Of a stretch of DNA of 40,506 nucleotides, positions 36,605-40,506 are shown piece after piece. Made by a program: the position numbers and the translations under genes. The notes beneath the pieces were generated by a model. It worked only from the letters and a program-made list of their open reading frames with translations, did no database searches and was not told the DNA's origin. The stretch comes from an uncultured Alphaproteobacteria bacterium (GTDB lineage: Bacteria > Pseudomonadota > Alphaproteobacteria > HIMB59 > GCA-002718135): positions 1 to 40,506 of the forward strand of contig CACMKW010000011.1 in NCBI GenBank assembly GCA_902614395.1. The letters run 5' to 3'. Numbering within the stretch: the stretch's first letter is position 1; every line of letters begins with the position of its first letter.

Positions 36605-37849
36605 TTATAGTCCGCTTGTTAGAACGCCTTCAAGATCGTCCATCACTTGAGCAACTGTATAATTAGGATCATTTCTAAATTCAGAAATAATATCATCCCA
36701 TGCATTAGTAAATGCTGGAGTGTTCCAATCATCACTTTCTCTCATGATTGCATCAGGATTTTGAATCAGGTCTAAACCCATTTGCATACACGCATCAGCT
36801 GCAGAAGTATCTACATCTAATCTCATTGGTAATGATCCTTTTGCGTTATTAAAATTAGCCTGTACAGTTGGATTTACCATCATACTTGCCATAGCTAATT
36901 GAACATCCTTTACTTTTGGATCATCATTTTTAGGGAAAACAAATACGTCACCTCCAAGTGCAACATATTTTTCTTTTCCTGGGATAACACATGAATAATC
37001 TTTCATTGCTTCCATTCCAGCAACAGCGAATTCACCTCTTGCCCAATCACCCATTACTTGCATAGCAGCTTTACCTTCAATAACCATTGCGGTTGTATCA
37101 TTCCACAATCTTCCTGGTGAACCTTCATCAGTGAATGTATTTAGTTCTCTAAAAGTATTTAAAACTGATTCAAATCTACCATCTCTGAATGCATCAACAT
37201 CTTTATCTCTATAGATAGATTGCATTAGAGGGAAACCCATTATTGAAGATGCAACAACATCGAACATTCCTGACTCTTGCCAGCCTTGTCCACCTAATGC
37301 TAAAGGAGTAATTCCTGCAGCTTGTATAGTTGGAGCACCAGCTAAAAATTCTTCAAATGTTTGAGGAACAGGAAGACCAACTTGTTTGTATACGTCGTTG
37401 TTAATCCACATCCATTGCCAACTGTGAATATTTACTGGTACACAATAAAATTCACCTTCAAATTCGCAAGTTTCTATTAGTTCAGGTGGATATATAAAAT
37501 CTCTCCATCCTTCAGCAGATGCAACTTCTTCAAGTGATTGAAGTAAACCTTGCTCAACCAAATCTACAAATTGTTTTGAAATATTAAACTGAGCTGCAGT
37601 TGGAGGATTTCCTCCAATAATTCTGTTTACAGTTGTTCCTCTTGCATTTTCACCACCAGTAATAGCAGTATCAATCCAAGTATTACCCATCTCTTGCCAA
37701 GCTTCTGCAAACTGAGAAATAGCAGCCTGTTCTCCACCAGATGTCCACCAATGAATAACTTCAGCTTCCATATGGCTACCAGCTTTAGAAACGTTAGTGA
37801 AAGATAAAGGTACAAATATAGTTAATAATATTGAAAAAAACTTTTTCAT
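36605..37849 (-). CDS. Periplasmic sugar-binding protein of a CUT1 ABC importer
   Basis: Captures the sugar in the periplasm and delivers it to the two permeases. A signal peptide is visible at residues 1-23 (MKKFFSILLTIFVPLSFTNV, cleavage after SKA); there is no lipobox cysteine. The mature start EVIHWWTSGGEQAAISQF and ARGTTVNRIIGGNPPTAAQF are like the glucose/mannose GtsA group rather than MalE. At 414 aa it is normal. Its codons are less AT-extreme than its neighbours', as expected for a highly expressed gene. It has the best ribosome-binding site in the window (AAGGGAGGA, 5 nt from the ATG), and a promoter and operator lie just upstream. Confidence 0.93.
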   Translation of the reverse strand: MKKFFSILLTIFVPLSFTNVSKAGSHMEAEVIHWWTSGGEQAAISQFAEAWQEMGNTWIDTAITGGENARGTTVNRIIGGNPPTAAQFNISKQFVDLVEQGLLQSLEEVASAEGWRDFIYPPELIETCEFEGEFYCVPVNIHSWQWMWINNDVYKQVGLPVPQTFEEFLAGAPTIQAAGITPLALGGQGWQESGMFDVVASSIMGFPLMQSIYRDKDVDAFRDGRFESVLNTFRELNTFTDEGSPGRLWNDTTAMVIEGKAAMQVMGDWARGEFAVAGMEAMKDYSCVIPGKEKYVALGGDVFVFPKNDDPKVKDVQLAMASMMVNPTVQANFNNAKGSLPMRLDVDTSAADACMQMGLDLIQNPDAIMRESDDWNTPAFTNAWDDIISEFRNDPNYTVAQVMDDLEGVLTSGL

Positions 37850-37881
37850 TATTTTCCTCCCTTATTTTAAATTTAATGAAC

Positions 37882-37908
37882 ATTTTAGTAAAACGTTTTA
37901 CTTGTCAA
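37882..37908 (-). promoter_or_regulatory. Promoter of the sugar importer operon
   Basis: On the minus strand a perfect -35 TTGACA (37903-37908) and a -10 TAAAAT (37882-37887, five of six) are 15 bp apart, slightly short. Transcription would start near 37875, giving a leader of about 25 nt that includes the strong Shine-Dalgarno sequence at 37855-37863. Confidence 0.6.
37887..37902. promoter_or_regulatory. LacI-family operator
   Basis: AGTAAAACGTTTTACT is a perfect 16-bp palindrome centred on CG, the usual form of LacI-family operators. It fills the whole spacer between -35 and -10 of the sugar operon promoter, so a bound repressor would block RNA polymerase. The adjacent ACTTGTCAAGT (37900-37910) is a second short palindrome. 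The LacI-family gene starts 48 bp away in the other direction. Confidence 0.8.
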
Positions 37909-37950
37909 GTCAAATAATGTTATTTATTCAACAATTTAATTTTGCTTCAA

Positions 37951-38988
37951 ATGAATAAAAATAAGAAAATAAATATTGTTGGTCTGGCTCAAAAACTTGG
38001 TTTATCCGTAAGTTCTGTTTCGAGAGCATTAAATGGTTATGACAATATATCACAGAGCACGAAAGATAAAATCTTTAGAACTGCAAAAAAATATAATTAC
38101 TTTCCAGATTTGAATGCAAAAAGATTAGCTTCTAAAAAAAATGATACAATTGCTTTCATATCAGCAATAGATCCCGATGCGCCAGACCATGTTGTATTAC
38201 AGTTTCTTGCAGGAATAACTCTTGGAATCAAAAAAACTAACACTGAATTAATTACAAAATTTTGTTTAAATGAAGAAGAGGAAATGAATTATTTTAAAAA
38301 CCTTATTTCTACAGGTCAAGCGGATAAATTTATTTTTTATAGAATAAAAAAAAATGATGAAAGAGTGAATTATTTAAATCAAAGAGGCATTAAATTTGTC
38401 ACATGGGGTAGAACAAATAAACAAACAGAGCATGCTTGGATTGATCTAGATAATCGTAAAAGCATAGAGATTCTAGTAAACAAACTTTCTACTAATGGAC
38501 ATAAAAGAATTGCATTTATAAATGTACATCATAGTTTTAATTATGGAGCACAGAGGAAAAGAGCATACGAAAGTTTAATAAATAAATTAAAACTCAAATC
38601 CTCTAAAGAATATTACCAAGATAGTTTAATTGAAACTGTTGAATCAGGATCAGCAATGACAGGTTATTTATTAAGTCTAAGAAATCCTCCTACTGCAATA
38701 ATTTGTTCTCATCTCCGTTTTTTTACAGGGTGCCTTTTAAGATGTCAGGAATTAAAACTAGAGGTTGGAAAAGATATTTCTGTTGTAGGTTTTAATGATC
38801 AAGATAGTTATTTGAGTTCACAAAACCTAACATATATTTCTCATCCCTTAATGGAAATGGGTAAGCAATCGGTTAAGATATTACAAGATCTTGATCAAAA
38901 TTTCTCTGTAAACAAAGTATCAACTTTAATTGAGCCTATATTAAATGAGGGAACAAGTGATAAAATTAAAAAATCTAAGTTAAGATAA
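37951..38988 (+). CDS. LacI-family transcriptional regulator of the sugar operon
   Basis: Sugar-responsive repressor. The N-terminal helix-turn-helix is NIVGLAQKLGLSVSSVSRALNGY (read in two halves at residues 8-30). The YNYFPDLNAKRLASKK stretch follows at 48-63 and includes the hinge helix that inserts in the minor groove at a CG step. Residues about 67-330 form the periplasmic-binding-protein-like sensor domain, with DLDNRKS, KLSTNGHKRIAFINV and VVGFNDQDSYLSS. I use the ATG at 37951 (345 aa) rather than the TTG at 37942. It is divergent from the binding-protein gene across the operator and almost certainly controls that operon and perhaps itself. It meets the aldo/keto reductase gene tail to tail with a 9-nt overlap. 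Confidence 0.92.
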   Translation: MNKNKKINIVGLAQKLGLSVSSVSRALNGYDNISQSTKDKIFRTAKKYNYFPDLNAKRLASKKNDTIAFISAIDPDAPDHVVLQFLAGITLGIKKTNTELITKFCLNEEEEMNYFKNLISTGQADKFIFYRIKKNDERVNYLNQRGIKFVTWGRTNKQTEHAWIDLDNRKSIEILVNKLSTNGHKRIAFINVHHSFNYGAQRKRAYESLINKLKLKSSKEYYQDSLIETVESGSAMTGYLLSLRNPPTAIICSHLRFFTGCLLRCQELKLEVGKDISVVGFNDQDSYLSSQNLTYISHPLMEMGKQSVKILQDLDQNFSVNKVSTLIEPILNEGTSDKIKKSKLR

Positions 38989-39936
38989 ATTTAACCAATT
39001 CATTTCTTCTTTTGTTAAAATAATATCTAAACAAGGTAATGTAGTATCAAGCTCATTAATTGTTCTAGGTCCTATTAAGGCAAAAGATGGAAAGGATTGG
39101 TTTAATGTCCAGCTTGCTGCAATATTATTTGCAGAGCATCCTTTTTTTTCTGCTAATTCAATAGCTCTTTTTTTTCTCTCCCTATTATCGTCGCTATCAT
39201 AACAACTTATAGGTCCACTAGAATTTTCGCCAGGCTTTCTCCAAGATGACTCAGCTTCTGTAATTTTTTTTTCTATTTCATTTGTTATTTTATCATCTAA
39301 AAAATAACCTCTCGCTTGGCTTGACCATGACATATGAGATTTTTGAGTAGTATTAAGATAATCTAAAATTTCATTATCATTTGATGATAAGCATCCATTC
39401 CAAAGTGGATTAATCATTTTAGCAAGAGCTAAATTATTATTTAAAATAGACATTTCTTGTTTATTATTTTTTTGCGCCCATTTATTTCCCTTTTTGAATC
39501 TTTCAATAGTCCAATTAGAACCTCCAAATATTTTGATTCTCCCTTTTTCTTTTTCTTCATTTAAAACATCAATAAACTCATCAACTGGATAATCATTATT
39601 ATCTCGATGCATAATATAAATGTCCACATAATCTGTTTTCATTCTTTCGAGAGAAACAGTTAACTGTTGTGAGATAGCTTCAGGGTTACAGTCAGGTGTG
39701 TGAGCACCTTTACCTAAAATTAGAACATCCTCTCTATTGTTATTTGTAAGCCATTGTCCTAAAACTTTTTCATGATTGCCACCACCATAAATAAATGCTG
39801 TATCAAACATATTGCCGCCAACTTCAAGCCAATGATCCCATAACTTTGAAGCCTTATTAATATCGTCTTGGTTATCACATCCCATTACAAGTTTAGATAT
39901 GTCTTTGTCTATTCCTTCTATTCTATCGTATTTCAT
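38980..39936 (-). CDS. Aldo/keto reductase
   Basis: NAD(P)H-dependent (alpha/beta)8-barrel oxidoreductase that interconverts carbonyls and alcohols, probably of a sugar or sugar-derived aldehyde here. The catalytic tetrad is visible: Asp45 and Tyr50 (FDTAFIYGGG), Lys76 (LILGKGAH) and His110 (DIYIMHRD). The C-terminal part carries the cofactor-binding SWTLNQ and LIGPRTINEL stretches in place of the common IPG motif. At 318 aa it is complete. It overlaps the following Gfo/Idh gene by 4 nt (ATGA), so both belong to one transcript that enters from the right. Its substrate is unknown. Confidence 0.88.
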   Translation of the reverse strand: MKYDRIEGIDKDISKLVMGCDNQDDINKASKLWDHWLEVGGNMFDTAFIYGGGNHEKVLGQWLTNNNREDVLILGKGAHTPDCNPEAISQQLTVSLERMKTDYVDIYIMHRDNNDYPVDEFIDVLNEEKEKGRIKIFGGSNWTIERFKKGNKWAQKNNKQEMSILNNNLALAKMINPLWNGCLSSNDNEILDYLNTTQKSHMSWSSQARGYFLDDKITNEIEKKITEAESSWRKPGENSSGPISCYDSDDNRERKKRAIELAEKKGCSANNIAASWTLNQSFPSFALIGPRTINELDTTLPCLDIILTKEEMNWLNLS

Positions 39937-40506
39937 ATTTCATCCTGTGGTAGTTTATAATTTACTTTCTCTCTCCAAGTATCAAGAGCTTTAAGATTTC
40001 CTAATGTATCTTCCCAAGTCATTGCTGGATGAGGAGGTTCAGTTTTTTCTTTTGCAATACATTGACTCGCAAGTTCTCCCTCAAAGAAAAAGAGATGTTC
40101 AGGTCCTTTGACATCAACTATTTCTTCATTTTCATTTTTATTTATAATAATTTTTGCATGGTATGGACCGCCATCTCTACCAGGCATCCAAGGGTCTGGT
40201 AATTCAATTTTACCCTTTGAACCAATAATAACAGCATTATTTTTCATTGTTTCTCTAATTGCCGTAGATACTTTAGCTTTTATACCATTTTTAAATTCTA
40301 AATTTGCATGAGCAATTTCATCAACACCTGTTTCTCCTATTTTTGCTTCAGCATCTAAAAATTTTGGTTCTGAAAATTTATCTCCTGTTGCTACTCCTGC
40401 TATTAGTCTAGAAAAAGAAATTGGATATAGCCCAACATCAAGTATACCACCGCCTGCTAAATTTTTATTAAATAACCTGTGATCAGGTATAGTCTTACCC
40501 ATATCA
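39933..40506 (-). CDS. Gfo/Idh/MocA family dehydrogenase, N-terminal part beyond the window
   Basis: C-terminal part (at least 189 aa) of a second Gfo/Idh/MocA oxidoreductase. The visible part begins about where the Rossmann domain would end. It contains the active-site motif AGGGILDVGLYPISF with the family Asp, and the substrate-side beta-sheet domain (FKNGIKAKVSTAI, VIIGSKGKIELPDPWMPG). A methionine at 40502 could serve as start, but the frame continues to the window edge and the Rossmann domain with its GxGxxA and EKP motifs would lie outside. I treat it as truncated by the window, not as a short gene. It differs in sequence from the Gfo/Idh protein at 31816-32940. It is upstream of, and coupled by a 4-nt overlap to, the aldo/keto reductase. 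Confidence 0.88.
   Translation of the reverse strand, partial: DMGKTIPDHRLFNKNLAGGGILDVGLYPISFSRLIAGVATGDKFSEPKFLDAEAKIGETGVDEIAHANLEFKNGIKAKVSTAIRETMKNNAVIIGSKGKIELPDPWMPGRDGGPYHAKIIINKNENEEIVDVKGPEHLFFFEGELASQCIAKEKTEPPHPAMTWEDTLGNLKALDTWREKVNYKLPQDEI

Noticed and set aside
39933-40502. The last gene as a complete short protein
   Set aside because: The frame is open to the window edge and the Rossmann half of the Gfo/Idh fold is missing, so it is truncated by the window rather than shortened.

Overview
This window is a chromosomal segment of a very AT-rich, streamlined alphaproteobacterium. I did not compute G+C, but by eye it is well under one third. The alphaproteobacterial assignment rests on four things: an SspB of the alphaproteobacterial type next to fumC; an amidase–rnpB–mraZ–dcw arrangement; an FtsZ with a long acidic linker ending in a [13 protein letters not shown] tail; and a possible CtrA half-site pair before ftsZ. 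Extreme compaction, pervasive overlaps and a sugar ABC importer suggest a free-living marine lineage (SAR11 / HIMB59-AEGEAN-169-like) rather than an obligate intracellular one. That placement is inference.

Layout. (1) 1–2038: a 5'-truncated radical SAM protein and a membrane-anchored family 2 glycosyltransferase, perhaps the edge of a surface-glycan or modified-peptide island. (2) 2186–5508: a rhodanese-domain protein behind a structured leader, an unknown lipoprotein translationally coupled to sspB, then gpmA (minus) divergent from fumC (plus). (3) 5509–24089, all minus strand: lpxC and then a complete dcw cluster. In transcription order it is mraZ, rsmH, ftsL, ftsI, murE, murF, mraY, murD, ftsW, murG, murC, murB, ddl, ftsQ, ftsA, ftsZ. 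From mraZ to ftsA no intergenic gap exceeds 3 nt. The only real gap (80 bp) precedes ftsZ, and a strong bidirectional terminator lies between ftsZ and lpxC. (4) 24096–25275: a four-repeat MraZ operator, the RNase P RNA gene rnpB, and a cytosolic-type N-acetylmuramoyl-L-alanine amidase. (5) 25309–31805: bamD and ligA (plus), uvrD/pcrA (minus), then mlaA and mlaC (plus). (6) 31816–37849, minus: a CUT1 sugar ABC importer (binding protein, two permeases, ATPase) followed by a TIM-barrel sugar isomerase/epimerase and a Gfo/Idh/MocA dehydrogenase. It is controlled by a divergent LacI-family regulator (37951–38988) with a perfect palindromic operator between them. (7) 38980–40506, minus: an aldo/keto reductase and the C-terminal part of a second Gfo/Idh/MocA dehydrogenase cut by the window end.

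How it fits together. Most of the window is envelope and division biology: peptidoglycan precursor synthesis, the divisome, lipid A synthesis (lpxC), peptidoglycan recycling (amidase), outer membrane protein assembly (bamD) and phospholipid transport (mlaA/mlaC). The last 9 kb is a dedicated carbohydrate uptake and oxidation module. I see no CRISPR array, insertion sequence, prophage or tRNA. No wholly new system is evident. The most notable signals are regulatory: the lpxC leader terminator, the CtrA-like site overlapping a candidate ftsZ promoter, the MraZ box, the operator filling a sugar-promoter spacer, and competing hairpins at the rhodanese ribosome-binding site. The sugar cluster may be a glycosidase-independent oxidative route.
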